A stretch of 41,081 nucleotides of DNA. Source: an uncultured Hyphomicrobiales bacterium. Lineage in GTDB: Bacteria > Pseudomonadota > Alphaproteobacteria > Rhizobiales > Aestuariivirgaceae. A program made the position numbers and the translations under genes. Where the stretch lies: contig CAJBCQ010000029.1 of NCBI GenBank assembly GCA_903951595.1, positions 1-41,081 on the forward strand, in the 5' to 3' direction. The notes under the pieces were generated by a model. The model was not told where the DNA came from. It searched no databases and saw only the letters and a list, made by a program, of their open reading frames with translations. Below are positions 24,514-33,353 of this stretch, piece after piece; the stretch's first letter is position 1, and every line of letters starts with the position of its first letter.

Positions 24514-25545
24514 TTAGGCCAGCGTCAGCGGCGTCCATATAACATGCTCAATCCGGGGCGCACCTGTGGCGAGCATCACAAGGCGGTCGAAGCCCAAGGC
24601 CACACCGCTGGATTGTGGCATGAAGGCAAGGCTTGCCAGAAAATCCTCATCGAGCGGATAGCGTTCACCATAGATGCGCTGTTTTTCATCCATTTCCGCT
24701 TCCAGGCGGCGGCGTTGTTCGGCTGGGTCGGTTAATTCGCCAAAGCCGTTGGCAAGCTCTACCCCGCAGGCATAAAGCTCAAAGCGTTCGCTCACGCGAT
24801 TGTCGCTTGGTTTGCGCCGCGCAAGGGCTGCCTCGCAGGCGGGATATTCGGTGAGAAACGTCATGCGCCCTTGGCCCAGATGCGGCTCCACCTTGGCCAC
24901 GATCAGGCGGCTGAAAATGTCCGACCAATTGTCATCGGCGGCCACGGGAATGCCTGCTTTTTCGGAAGCCTTGGCGAAGGCTTTGGGGTCATCCAGCACC
25001 GCCATGAGTTCGATCCCGGCATAGTGGGCAAAGGCTTGCGTTACGGTTATGTATTCGGGTTCGGCAAAGGGGTTTGCTTGGCTGGATTTATAGCGCAGCG
25101 TTTTGGCCCCTGTGGTGGCGCAGGCCAGCGCCAGCAGGGCGGCGCAATCAGCCATCACGGCCTCATAAGGGGCCGCCGTGCGATACCATTCCAACATGGT
25201 AAATTCGATCGCGTGGGTGGGGCTGTGTTCGCGGTCGCGCCAGACATGGCCTAGGCTGTAAATGCGGGATTCACCTGCCGCGAGCAGTTTTTTCATGGCA
25301 AATTCGGGCGAGGAATGGAGGAAAACTTCGGCTTTTTCGTCGTTTTTGCCACGGATTTGCACGCTCAGACCATGAATATGGGCCTCATTTCCGGGGGAAA
25401 CCTGCAAGCAGCCGGGATCGACCTCCAGGAAACCCTGCCCGTCAAACCAGCCCCGAACGGCCCCCATCAGGCGGGCGCGGGCGTGCAGCAGGGGGCGGCG
25501 GTCGGCGTGGTTTTGCGGGTTCCACCACGGATTTGCTGGGTTCAT
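24514..25545 (-). CDS. epmA: EF-P--(R)-beta-lysine ligase
   Basis: Start at ATG 25545 with GAGGAG 6 nt upstream; the track's 49 extra residues come from a frame extension. The resulting 343-residue protein is a class II lysyl-tRNA synthetase-like enzyme without the anticodon-binding domain: motif 2 region GHVWRDREHSPTHAIEFTMLEWY, GVELANGFGEL and the class II motif 3 GVALGFDRLVML. That architecture is EpmA/PoxA/GenX, which attaches beta-lysine to EF-P. It is divergent from efp, 88 bp apart, which strongly supports the assignment. The aminomutase partner EpmB is not encoded in the window. Confidence 0.93.
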   Translation of the reverse strand: MNPANPWWNPQNHADRRPLLHARARLMGAVRGWFDGQGFLEVDPGCLQVSPGNEAHIHGLSVQIRGKNDEKAEVFLHSSPEFAMKKLLAAGESRIYSLGHVWRDREHSPTHAIEFTMLEWYRTAAPYEAVMADCAALLALACATTGAKTLRYKSSQANPFAEPEYITVTQAFAHYAGIELMAVLDDPKAFAKASEKAGIPVAADDNWSDIFSRLIVAKVEPHLGQGRMTFLTEYPACEAALARRKPSDNRVSERFELYACGVELANGFGELTDPAEQRRRLEAEMDEKQRIYGERYPLDEDFLASLAFMPQSSGVALGFDRLVMLATGAPRIEHVIWTPLTLA

Positions 25546-25633
25546 TCCAATCTCCTCGCGGCGAAGGCCTTGGCCTTTTGCGGCCACGCTGGTATGACGC
25601 ACCCAACAATTTCCAACAAGAGAGTGAAATATC

Positions 25634-26203
25634 TTGGTCAAAGTTATCGCAAGCAGCATCCGCAAGGGCAATGTTCTGGACATCGATGGCAAGCTTTACG
25701 TGGTGCTGTCTGCCGAAAGTTTCCATCCGGGCAAGGGCACGCCCACCACGCAAATCGACATGCGCCGCATTTCCGACGGTGTGAAAACGACCGACCGTTA
25801 CAAGACTACCGAACAGGTGGAACGCGCCATTGTTGAGCAGCACAAGTACAACTACCTGTATCAGGAAGGTGAGCACTTTGTGTTCATGGAACCGCAGAAT
25901 TACGAGCAAGTAACAGTTTCCGGCGACATGGTGGGCGACCAGTCGGTTTACTTGCAAGAAGGCATGGAAGTGCAGCTTTCCATACATAATGGGGGGCCTG
26001 TTGCCATTGAACTTCCGGCCCGTGTGGTGCTGGAAATCGTGGAAACCGAACCTGTAACCAAGGGCCAAACGGCCTCGTCCTCCTTCAAGCCCGCCATGCT
26101 GTCGAATGGTGTGCGAACCAACGTGCCGCCGCATATTTCGGCAGGCGTGCGCGTGGTGATCCAAACCGAAGACGGCTCTTACGTGGAACGCGCCAAGGAC
26201 TGA
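25634..26203 (+). CDS. efp: Elongation factor P
   Basis: 189 residues with the three-domain EF-P organisation; relieves ribosome stalling at proline stretches. The modification loop is [11 protein letters not shown] with Lys at position 34, the residue that EpmA modifies, consistent with the divergent epmA. The C-terminal signature [23 protein letters not shown] is typical. The start is a TTG at 25634; using it gives the normal EF-P length and an N-terminus [12 protein letters not shown], and there is no in-frame ATG near the N-terminus. A weak GAGTG lies upstream. Confidence 0.95.
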   Translation: MVKVIASSIRKGNVLDIDGKLYVVLSAESFHPGKGTPTTQIDMRRISDGVKTTDRYKTTEQVERAIVEQHKYNYLYQEGEHFVFMEPQNYEQVTVSGDMVGDQSVYLQEGMEVQLSIHNGGPVAIELPARVVLEIVETEPVTKGQTASSSFKPAMLSNGVRTNVPPHISAGVRVVIQTEDGSYVERAKD

Positions 26204-26243
26204 GTGTTTTCAGACTGCGGCTCTTGGAAAAGCGGTCAGCCCC

Positions 26244-26714
26244 ATGAACCTTTCTTCCGACTGGTCTGAGATCGCCCTTCGCCTGTTTGCCGCCATTGCG
26301 GCGGGGGCGGCGATTGGGGTGAACCGGGATTTGCACGGCAAGCCCGCTGGGGTGCGGCTGAACGCGCTGGTGGCGATGGTGGGCGCGTTGCTGATGATCC
26401 TTGCCGAAGAAATGGCGCGGATTGGCGACATGAACGCCTATAGCCGCATCGTGCAGGGCTTTATCGGTGGCATTGGCTTTCTGGGCGCGGGCATGATCAT
26501 CCGCGAGGTAGACGGCACCCGCATCCAAAACCTGACGACCGCTGCCACCACGCTTCTCACGGCGAGCATCGGGGTTGCCTGTGGGCTGGGCCTGTGGCGC
26601 GTCGGGGCCATTTCGGCACTGGCCGCGCTTGTGCTTTTAACGCTGGGCCTTCTGGTGGACCGACTGCTTTATGGGCGGGCGGGGCCGGAGAATCGGGCCG
26701 AAAAGCAGCCCTAG
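26244..26714 (+). CDS. MgtC/SapB family membrane protein
   Basis: 156 residues with four to five TM helices and the MgtC family core: AAGAAIGVNRDLHGKPAGVRLNALVAMVGAL, then FIGGIGFLGAGMIIR and NLTTAATTLLTASIGVACGLG. It lacks the long C-terminal cytosolic domain of Salmonella MgtC, so it belongs to the short SapB-like form. Lies 40 bp after efp on the same strand and overlaps the small gene at 26711 tail-to-tail. A role in magnesium or envelope homeostasis is assumed from the family. Confidence 0.88.
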   Translation: MNLSSDWSEIALRLFAAIAAGAAIGVNRDLHGKPAGVRLNALVAMVGALLMILAEEMARIGDMNAYSRIVQGFIGGIGFLGAGMIIREVDGTRIQNLTTAATTLLTASIGVACGLGLWRVGAISALAALVLLTLGLLVDRLLYGRAGPENRAEKQP

Positions 26715-26917
26715 CCGGCACTGGGAACGCGGCCTGAAAACTCAGCTTCCAGCCGCTGTTCCAGGGCTTCCAGGTCGGTCGGCACGGGTAGGCCTAACCC
26801 TCTTAATTCCTGAAGCTTTTCATGGATTTCGAGGTAAAGTTCATGCTTGTTTTCCGGCGCTTTTTCCACCTCCTGCATGAGCAGCGAAAGCTCGGCCGTC
26901 AGTCGTTCAAATGCCAT
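26711..26917 (-). CDS. Small helical hypothetical protein
   Basis: 68 residues, no recognised family. Strongly charged and alpha-helical (MAFERLTAELSLLMQEVE... HEKLQELRGLGLPVP...LEALEQRLEAEF), no signal or membrane segment. A good AAGGA ribosome site precedes ATG 26917, and the composition is unlike a shadow ORF, so I regard it as real. It stands alone, convergent with mgtC (4-bp overlap) and divergent from the cold-shock gene. Confidence 0.65.
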   Translation of the reverse strand: MAFERLTAELSLLMQEVEKAPENKHELYLEIHEKLQELRGLGLPVPTDLEALEQRLEAEFSGRVPSAG

Positions 26918-27101
26918 TTTCCTTGCCCTTCCAATGCGCCCCCCGACGGCTCAGTGGACGCTTGAAATGCGGCAGAATGTGAGCATATGATTGGGCATAC
27001 GTTGCACTGCTGTCTTTCGGACGTACACCTTCCCGGCGCTGTGAACGTTGCTGCAAGGCGGGGCTTGCCGCCGGTTTATGTTCCTTTGACGAGGAGTTGA
27101 A

Positions 27102-27308
27102 ATGGCTACGGGTACGGTGAAGTGGTTTGATACGGCCAAGGGCTATGGCTTCATTCAGCCAGGCGATGGCAGCAAGGATGCATTTGTCCACATTTCGGCG
27201 GTTGAACGCGCGGGGCTTACCATGCTGCGCGAGGGCCAGAAGGTTTCCTTCGACCTAACGCCGGGGCGCAATGGCAAGGCTTCTGCCGAAAATCTGAAGC
27301 TTCTCTAA
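27102..27308 (+). CDS. Cold-shock domain protein
   Basis: 68 residues forming a single CSD with both RNA-binding motifs: KGYGFI (RNP1) and DAFVHI (RNP2). ATG 27102 has GAGGAG upstream. A GC-rich leader of about 180 bp precedes it, including a potential hairpin GGCGG-GGCTTG-CCGCC around 27057-27073, which may form a structured 5' UTR as in other csp genes. An intrinsic terminator follows. An RNA chaperone; cold induction is not shown. Confidence 0.95.
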   Translation: MATGTVKWFDTAKGYGFIQPGDGSKDAFVHISAVERAGLTMLREGQKVSFDLTPGRNGKASAENLKLL

Positions 27309-27336
27309 GGCTTCACGGCAGATCAACTGAATGGCG

Positions 27337-27366
27337 CGCGCATCCGCAAGGGTGCGCGTTTTTGTT
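27337..27366 (+). terminator. Intrinsic terminator of the cold-shock gene
   Basis: A 9-bp stem CGCGCATCC / GGGTGCGCG (one T-G pair) closed by a GCAA tetraloop, followed by TTTTTGTTT. It sits 28 bp after the csp stop and directly before the 3' end of the convergent ATPase gene. Confidence 0.9.
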
Positions 27367-27369
27367 TGG

Positions 27370-29205
27370 TCAGCTCCGCAGTGCCCGCAATGCGTTGAGA
27401 ACAGCGGCAGCATCAATCACCTCTTGCGCCAAAGCGCCTTCCACGGGGCCGAGATAGCCTAAAGCCGCAGCGATCATGCCCACAAAGGAAAGGCCCATGC
27501 CGATCCCTACCGATTGCAGCGCCACTTTACGCGAATGGCGCGCGATGCGAAGCGCGTCGGCCACGCGATCGAGCTTATCCACCACGATCACCGCATCAGC
27601 GGCTTGCGCGGAAGCTGCCGAGCCGCGCGCACCCATGGCGATGCCCACTTCCGCAGCCGCCAAGGCTGGCGCGTCATTCATGCCATCGCCCACCATCAGC
27701 ACAGGCTCAATGGCTTGTTCACGCGCCACAATCGCCACTTTCTCAGCGGGTTTTAGTTCGGCATGCACTTCATCCACACCAAGGCGCGCGCCTACCTCGT
27801 CGGCAACATCGCGCCGATCACCTGTCACCATGATGAAGCGGCGGATGCCATATTTGCGGGCATTGGAAATGGCGTTTTCGGATTCAGGCCGGATACTATC
27901 AGCAAGCCGGATGGCACCGGCAAGCTTGCCCGCGATGGACACAAACACGGTGAGCGCCACGCCATCCCCCTCACCCAATGCGTGCCCGTTGCGGGGCTTT
28001 GCTTTCAGCGTGGCGAAAACGAATTCAGCCGAGCCAGAGGCAACTTGCTTGGCCGCCACGGTGCCAGAAAGCCCCGCACCGGGGGCTTCTTTCACGCGGG
28101 TTGGGCGTTGGAGCTGAAGCCCCTTGGCGATGGCAGCCGCCGTTATGGTTTCGGCAACGCCGTGATGCGACACCTGTTCGAGAGATGCGGCAAAGGTTAG
28201 CACTTGATCCGGCGTGAAACCCTTGGCGGCGTTGATGCTGATGATATCAGGACGGCCTTGGGTGAGGGTTCCCGTCTTGTCGAATAGCAACACGCGCACG
28301 CGGCCCAATCGCTCCAACGCACCGCCAGATTTGATGAGAACACCATGGCGCGCGGCGGCTGAAAGGCCCGACACAATCGCCACTGGCACCCCAAGAATGA
28401 GCGGACACGGTGTCGCGATGACGAGGACAGCCAGAATGCGGCGCGGATCATCTGACAGCAATCCGGCAAGGGCAGCCATGATGGCGGTGAGGGCGAGAAA
28501 ATAAAGCGCGTAGCGATCCGCGAGCCTCTGGGCCGGGGCTTTGGAATTTTGCGCTTCATCCACCAGGCGAATAATGCCGGCATAGGTGGATTGCGCGGGT
28601 GCTTGTGTTACCAGCATATCAAAGGGGCCAGCGGCATTCACGCTGCCTGACATGATTTCCGAACCGGCTCGATGTGTGACGGGCAATGGCTCGCCGGTCA
28701 GGGCTGATTCATCCAGCACGCCGGGGCTGCTGCCAGTGATGGTGCCATCGGCGGGAACGGTTTCGCCTGCTTTCACCAGCAAACGGTCGCCTGGCACCAC
28801 GGCATCCAGTGCCACGGTACGCAGTCCCTGCTTGTCATAGCGATGCGCGAGATGCGGGTTGCGGGCCAGCAGAGCCGACATGTCTCGTCTTGCGCGATAT
28901 TGCGCGAAGCTTTCCAGCATGGTGCCGCCGGAGAACATCAACGCCACGATGATGCCAGCCAGATATTCATTCAGCCACAAGGCACCTGCCATCGAGAAGG
29001 CCGCGATAATGTCCAGCCCAAATTGGCCCTTGGCGAGCGCGCGGATGATGGTGAGGATGAGAACGACCAGAATAGGCCCGGTGCCGATGAGCCAGAGCCG
29101 ATCGGCCCAAGCCTGGTCGCCCCACGCCCAAGCCGCAAGGCCCGCCAGCAAGGCGGTGGCAGGCCAGAGAAAGAGTCCGAAGCCTTCAAGCTCGCGCAGT
29201 TTCAT
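27370..29205 (-). CDS. Heavy-metal P1B-type ATPase without N-terminal HMA domain
   Basis: 611 residues. Actuator motif LTGEPLP near 170, membrane metal-site motif ATPCPLILG near 265, phosphorylation motif DKTGTLTQG near 308, and hinge GDGMNDAPALA near 505 are all present. The N-terminus goes straight into TM helices, so no cytosolic HMA metal-binding domain exists. The membrane motif is TPCPL rather than the CPC of copper/zinc pumps, so the cargo metal is uncertain. ATG 29205 lies 12 bp after the thiN stop, suggesting co-transcription. No metal-responsive regulator is adjacent. Confidence 0.9.
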   Translation of the reverse strand: MKLRELEGFGLFLWPATALLAGLAAWAWGDQAWADRLWLIGTGPILVVLILTIIRALAKGQFGLDIIAAFSMAGALWLNEYLAGIIVALMFSGGTMLESFAQYRARRDMSALLARNPHLAHRYDKQGLRTVALDAVVPGDRLLVKAGETVPADGTITGSSPGVLDESALTGEPLPVTHRAGSEIMSGSVNAAGPFDMLVTQAPAQSTYAGIIRLVDEAQNSKAPAQRLADRYALYFLALTAIMAALAGLLSDDPRRILAVLVIATPCPLILGVPVAIVSGLSAAARHGVLIKSGGALERLGRVRVLLFDKTGTLTQGRPDIISINAAKGFTPDQVLTFAASLEQVSHHGVAETITAAAIAKGLQLQRPTRVKEAPGAGLSGTVAAKQVASGSAEFVFATLKAKPRNGHALGEGDGVALTVFVSIAGKLAGAIRLADSIRPESENAISNARKYGIRRFIMVTGDRRDVADEVGARLGVDEVHAELKPAEKVAIVAREQAIEPVLMVGDGMNDAPALAAAEVGIAMGARGSAASAQAADAVIVVDKLDRVADALRIARHSRKVALQSVGIGMGLSFVGMIAAALGYLGPVEGALAQEVIDAAAVLNALRALRS

Positions 29206-29217
29206 GTCTCATCACTT

Positions 29218-29880
29218 TCACTGAGCCGCACTTGTGGCAAAACCGCTCGCAGAGGCTGGATAGGCCACGGCGATGCCGTAGCCTGCTTCCAATTGTATCT
29301 GCACCAGACCTTCGGCAATGTTGGAAAGTGTCCAAGTGCTGCCCAAGGGAATGTCAGCGGCAGAAAGCGGCCAACGCACGCCTTTCAGGGTGAGGGATTT
29401 GAGATCGGTAAGCGCAATGAGGCTGAGGCGGCTGGCCGGTGGTAGATCGAGCTCATGGCTTCCTGCGATCAGGGGCATGGCTTCTTCATCCCCGCTCGAA
29501 ATGAGCACTTTCACGCCCTGCCGCGCAAGGCGCAAAGCGAGGGTGAAATGGCCCAGCGCGTGATCGGTCTGGCCGCCAAGGCCACCCACAAACAGGATGG
29601 AAGTAGCCCCGCGGGCGATGGCCGCGTCGGCAGCGATTTCGCCATCCGTGCGGTCCTTGTCGGCAGGCCATTCCTCGCGCGGCACTTGGGCAAAACGGGG
29701 TACTTCGGCGGTGGGGGTAGAGTCAAAATCACCCACCCATAGTTCCACCGCAAGGCCCAATGTTTCGGCATGCAAAATGCCGCTGTCAGCCGCGATGACA
29801 CGGCTGCCACGGGTTTGCTGGGCGAGCCGATCCGTGGGCATGAGACTGCCGCCGAGGAGGATGCTGAAGCGGGTTTCCAT
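29218..29880 (-). CDS. thiN: Thiamine diphosphokinase
   Basis: 220 residues, matching thiamine pyrophosphokinase, which makes thiamine diphosphate from thiamine and ATP. Motifs: AADSGILHA, WVGDFDS, DKDRTDGEIA (metal/ATP-binding region) and GGLGGQTDHALGH. It is divergent from the riboswitch-controlled thiBPQ operon, so imported thiamine would be converted to the active cofactor by this enzyme. The riboswitch lies on the other strand and does not control thiN directly. Confidence 0.92.
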   Translation of the reverse strand: METRFSILLGGSLMPTDRLAQQTRGSRVIAADSGILHAETLGLAVELWVGDFDSTPTAEVPRFAQVPREEWPADKDRTDGEIAADAAIARGATSILFVGGLGGQTDHALGHFTLALRLARQGVKVLISSGDEEAMPLIAGSHELDLPPASRLSLIALTDLKSLTLKGVRWPLSAADIPLGSTWTLSNIAEGLVQIQLEAGYGIAVAYPASASGFATSAAQ

Positions 29881-29925
29881 GAAGGTTCAGTAGCATTGGC
29901 GGATGGGGGAAGTCATCCCCGACCC

Positions 29926-29954
29926 TTGCGCGGGTAGTTTCAGTCACCTAAACT
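29926..29954 (+). promoter_or_regulatory. Candidate promoter of thiBPQ
   Basis: TTGCGC and TAAACT separated by 17 bp, ending just before the predicted TPP riboswitch. Matches to the sigma-70 consensus are partial (3/6 and 4/6), but spacing and position are right. Confidence 0.4.
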
Positions 29955-29960
29955 GCAATG

Positions 29961-30060
29961 GCTCGACGGGGTGCCTTGGCAAATGCTGGGCCTGAGAGGT
30001 GGAGATTTCCGCCAACCCGATGAACCTGATCCGGATAATGCCGGCGGAGGGAGGATGAGC
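29961..30060 (+). promoter_or_regulatory. TPP riboswitch (THI element)
   Basis: The conserved TPP aptamer elements appear in order: GGGGTGC, CTGAGAGG, ACCCGATGAACCTGATCC-type core and GGATAATGCCGGCGGAGGGA. The outer stem can form between GCTC at the start and GAGC at the end. It lies 80 bp upstream of the thiB start, which carries its own GGAGG, so control is probably by sequestration of the ribosome site or by premature termination when TPP is abundant. No clear T-run terminator is visible, favouring translational control. Confidence 0.95.
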
Positions 30061-30140
30061 ATCGCTTGGGCCTATCGTCCGGTTCCCCGCGTATCCTCCC
30101 TATCCGAAAATATGAAGTCGGAAGAATTGGAGGATCTTTT

Positions 30141-31136
30141 ATGCGCCTGATCGCTGCTGCCCTAGCCAGTCTCCTGCTGTGCGCCCCTGCCGCGCACGCT
30201 GCGCCAACGCTGACGATTTACACCTATGATAGTTTCACCGCCGAATGGGGCCCCGGCCCCGGCGTGAAAAAAGCCTTCGAAGCTGAATGTGGCTGCGAGG
30301 TGAAATTCGTGGCGCTGGCTGATGGTGTGGCACTGCTCAATCGGCTGAAAGCCGAGGGCGCTTCAACGCAAGCTGATGTGGTGTTGGGGCTTGATACGAA
30401 CCTCACCGCCGAAGCGCGTGAAACGGGCTTGTTCGCGGCGCATGGCATTGGGCTGGATGTGGTGAAATTGCCAATCGTGTGGAATGACGACCAGTTCCTG
30501 CCGTTTGATTATGCGCCTTTTGCCGTAGTCTATGACACTGAGAAAATGACGAACCCGCCAAAGAGCCTTGATGAGCTCGTCCATGGCGATGCTTCGCAGA
30601 AAATTATCATCCAAGATCCGCGCACATCCACGCCGGGCCTTGGGCTGCTTTTATGGATGCAGCAGGCATATGGCGACAAGGCACCAGAGGCTTGGGCAAA
30701 GCTGTCGAAGCGGGTTCTCACCGTCACACCGGGCTGGAGCGAGGCTTATGGGCTGTTCACCAAGGGCGAAGCGCCGATGGTGCTGAGTTACACCACCTCA
30801 CCCGCCTATCACATGATTGCCGAAAACACTGCGCGTTATCAGGCGGCTTCCTTCAGCGAAGGGCATTATTTGCAAGTGGAGGTGGCTGGCATGGTGAAGG
30901 GATCAGCCGAGGAGGCGCTTGCGCGCAAGTTCCTCGCCTTCATGGTCTCGCCTGCTTTCCAAGATCAGATCCCGCAAACCAATTGGATGTTCCCGGCGGC
31001 TGCTACCTCAAAGCCCTTGCCGGAAGCGTTTGGCAAGCTTGTGCAGCCTTCCAAGGTGCTGCTCTACAGCCCGCAGGAAGTGGCTGCCAATCGGCGGGCT
31101 TGGACGGATGCTTGGTTGAAAGCGATGGGTCGCTGA
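30141..31136 (+). CDS. thiB: Thiamine ABC transporter, periplasmic binding protein
   Basis: Start at ATG 30141 with GGAGG 7-8 nt upstream; the track start at 30066 lies inside the leader. 331 residues with a signal peptide ([19 protein letters not shown]) and the ThiB opening [29 protein letters not shown], followed by [12 protein letters not shown] and TTSPAYHM. Binds thiamine (and phosphates) for the ThiPQ importer. First gene of a riboswitch-controlled operon. Confidence 0.95.
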   Translation: MRLIAAALASLLLCAPAAHAAPTLTIYTYDSFTAEWGPGPGVKKAFEAECGCEVKFVALADGVALLNRLKAEGASTQADVVLGLDTNLTAEARETGLFAAHGIGLDVVKLPIVWNDDQFLPFDYAPFAVVYDTEKMTNPPKSLDELVHGDASQKIIIQDPRTSTPGLGLLLWMQQAYGDKAPEAWAKLSKRVLTVTPGWSEAYGLFTKGEAPMVLSYTTSPAYHMIAENTARYQAASFSEGHYLQVEVAGMVKGSAEEALARKFLAFMVSPAFQDQIPQTNWMFPAAATSKPLPEAFGKLVQPSKVLLYSPQEVAANRRAWTDAWLKAMGR

Positions 31137-31141
31137 GCGGC

Positions 31142-32641
31142 ATGCGTATCGCCCCCAGTGCGCTGATTGTGGCAGGCGTGATGGCAATAGCCATCATTCC
31201 GGCCCTTGCCGCATTGGGGTTATCGGCCAGCTCTAGCGGCGCGCCAAACTGGGATTATCTATGGCAGGCGGCGCGTTTTACGCTGTTGCAGGCGACATTC
31301 TCCACCCTGCTTTCGGCAGGGCTTGCGGTGCCGGTGGCACTCGTCCTGGCGCGGCGGAATTTTGTGGGGCGCAGCTTGCTGATGCAGCTATTTGCTGTGC
31401 CGCAATCGCTGCCGCCCTTGGTGGCGGTGTTGGGCTTGCTCGCTCTATTCGGTCAGGCGGGACTTATTGCCGGCATGCCCTCCATCTATGGATTGTCAGG
31501 CATTCTGCTGGCCCATGTATTCTTCAACCTGCCCTTCGCCGTGCGGCTGTTGCTAGCTGGCCTGGATACGATACCGGGGGAAAGCTGGCGGTTGGCGGCA
31601 CAGCTTGGCATGGGGCGCGTTGAGATTTTCCGCATCATCGAGCGGCCGGTGATTGTGCAAGCCCTGCCCGGCATTGCGGGGCTTATCTTCATGCTCTGTG
31701 TCACGAGCTTCACCATCGTGTTGACGCTGGGCGGTGGCCCGCGTGCGGCGACATTGGAAGTGGCGATCTATCAGGCTTTGCGGTTTGATTATGAGCCGCG
31801 CCTTGCGCTGATGCTGTCGCTGGCGCAATTGGTGTTGTGCGCGGCCTTCATGGCTTTTGCCACGCGCTTTGCCACACCCATGGCGGCATCAGCAGGCATG
31901 GGGGTTCGCAGCGAAAGGCCCACAACGCGCGGGGCATTGGATGCGCCGCTGCTGTTGCTTGCTGGCCTGTTCGTTGCCGCTCCGCTTGCTGCTGTGGCCG
32001 TGGCGGGGCTGGAGGCGGATGTGCTGAAGCTTCTCACGCAGGCCCGCACTTGGCAGGCCATAGCGACATCCACGCTGATCGCGGTTGCCGCGGCAAGCCT
32101 TGCGTTGGCCTTGGCCTTGCCGCTGGCGCGCATGGCGGGGCGGGGTGTGAAAGCGTTTCAGCTTTTGGGCCAAATCACGCTGCTCATTCCGCCCATTGTG
32201 CTGGGTGCGGGTTGGTTTCTTCTCGGTCATCGCTTGCCGGATTGGTCGGCACCGCTTTTCGTCATTCTGGGCAATGCGCTGATGGCTTTGCCTTTTGCGC
32301 TCACCGCTCTGCTTGGGGCCTTCACGCGCGCTGCGGCGGTGGATGATCGGTTGTGCGAAAGTTTGGGGCTGCAAGGCTTGGCCCGCTTGCGCCTCATTGA
32401 TTGGCCGCAGCTTCGCAGGGCCGTGGCCTTGGCCTTTGTGCTGGCGGTTATGGTTTCCTTCGGCGATTTGGGTGTCATTGCCTTTTTTGGGACGGAGGAT
32501 TTTGTCACCCTGCCCTTCCTGCTGTTTCAGCGACTTGGCAGTTACCGCACGGATGATGCCGCAGGGCTTGCGCTGATCCTCATGCTGCTGGCCTTGGCGC
32601 TGGCCGGTTTGGCGGATCGATTGGGAGAACGCAGAACATGA
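31142..32641 (+). CDS. thiP: Thiamine ABC transporter, permease
   Basis: 499 residues from ATG 31142, 5 bp after thiB; the ORF track's long N-terminus (from 30653) overlaps thiB and is an artefact. The protein is a fused double permease of about twelve TM helices with two ABC-permease EAA-like loops: ESWRLAAQLGMGRVEIFRIIERP in the first half and ESLGLQGLARLRLIDWPQLRR in the second. Overlaps thiQ by ATGA. Confidence 0.94.
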   Translation: MRIAPSALIVAGVMAIAIIPALAALGLSASSSGAPNWDYLWQAARFTLLQATFSTLLSAGLAVPVALVLARRNFVGRSLLMQLFAVPQSLPPLVAVLGLLALFGQAGLIAGMPSIYGLSGILLAHVFFNLPFAVRLLLAGLDTIPGESWRLAAQLGMGRVEIFRIIERPVIVQALPGIAGLIFMLCVTSFTIVLTLGGGPRAATLEVAIYQALRFDYEPRLALMLSLAQLVLCAAFMAFATRFATPMAASAGMGVRSERPTTRGALDAPLLLLAGLFVAAPLAAVAVAGLEADVLKLLTQARTWQAIATSTLIAVAAASLALALALPLARMAGRGVKAFQLLGQITLLIPPIVLGAGWFLLGHRLPDWSAPLFVILGNALMALPFALTALLGAFTRAAAVDDRLCESLGLQGLARLRLIDWPQLRRAVALAFVLAVMVSFGDLGVIAFFGTEDFVTLPFLLFQRLGSYRTDDAAGLALILMLLALALAGLADRLGERRT

Positions 32642-33321
32642 TCCGGCTGGAAAATGTGGAATATATCGCTGGCGATTTCCGCGCGGGCTTTGATGCGGAA
32701 ATTCCAAAAGGCAGCTTTGTTGGCATTTTGGGGCCAAGCGGTGGTGGCAAAACCACGCTGCTTTGCCTGCTGGCGGGCTTTGCCCAGCCGCAAGCGGGGC
32801 GCATTTGGATGGCGGGTGAGGATGTCACCCAAGCCACCCCCGCCGCGCGCCCCGTGACCATGCTGTTTCAGGAACACAATCTGTTCGCGCATCTGAGCGC
32901 GTTTGAGAATGCCGCACTTGGCCTTGCGCCATCGCTCACGCTTTCAGCGGGTGAGACGGCGCAAGTGGAAGCCGCACTTGCCCGCGTTGGGCTTGCCGGC
33001 AAGGCGGGCAACAAGCCTGCCGAATTGTCCGGTGGCGAGCGCCAGCGGGTGGCCTTGGCACGGGCTTTGTTACGCGACAAGCCGGTACTGCTGCTCGACG
33101 AGCCCTTTGCGGGGTTAGGGCCAAAGCTTCGCCGGGAAATGCTTCAACTGGTGATGGATTTGCAGGCCGAGCGTGGGCTAACCGTCATTCTCGTTTCGCA
33201 TGAGCCGGATGACCTTAAAATGGCCGCCAGCCATGCCGCTTTCATATCACAGGGCCGCATGAGCGCCATTGTGCCCATTGCGCGTTTCTTTGATGAGCCG
33301 CAGCTTGCCGACTATCTCTAG
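32638..33321 (+). CDS. thiQ: Thiamine ABC transporter, ATP-binding protein
   Basis: 227 residues: Walker A GPSGGGKTT, Q-loop LFQEHNLFAHL, signature LSGGERQR, Walker B LLLDEPFAGLG and switch His in VSHEP. Short ATPase without a regulatory C-terminal domain, as usual for ThiQ. Last gene of the thi operon; an unrelated MBL gene follows 32 bp later on the same strand and may be read through. Confidence 0.95.
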   Translation: MIRLENVEYIAGDFRAGFDAEIPKGSFVGILGPSGGGKTTLLCLLAGFAQPQAGRIWMAGEDVTQATPAARPVTMLFQEHNLFAHLSAFENAALGLAPSLTLSAGETAQVEAALARVGLAGKAGNKPAELSGGERQRVALARALLRDKPVLLLDEPFAGLGPKLRREMLQLVMDLQAERGLTVILVSHEPDDLKMAASHAAFISQGRMSAIVPIARFFDEPQLADYL

Positions 33322-33353
33322 CTTGCCCGGTTCGGCTCTGGCATGATCGGCTG

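Noticed and set aside
29911-29935. Segment GTCATCCCCGACCCTTGCGCGGG resembling part of a REP palindrome
   Set aside because: A single, imperfect copy without the second arm; it overlaps the candidate thi promoter and cannot be claimed as a repeat.
30653-31141. Long N-terminal extension of the thiP ORF
   Set aside because: It overlaps the thiB coding sequence out of frame; ThiP-like sequence begins at ATG 31142.
31889-32737. 282-residue minus-strand ORF opposite thiP/thiQ, with similar long antisense ORFs at 35532-36365 and 20123-20887
   Set aside because: GC-rich antisense shadows of well-identified genes; composition is low-complexity Arg/Gln/His-rich and no domain is visible.
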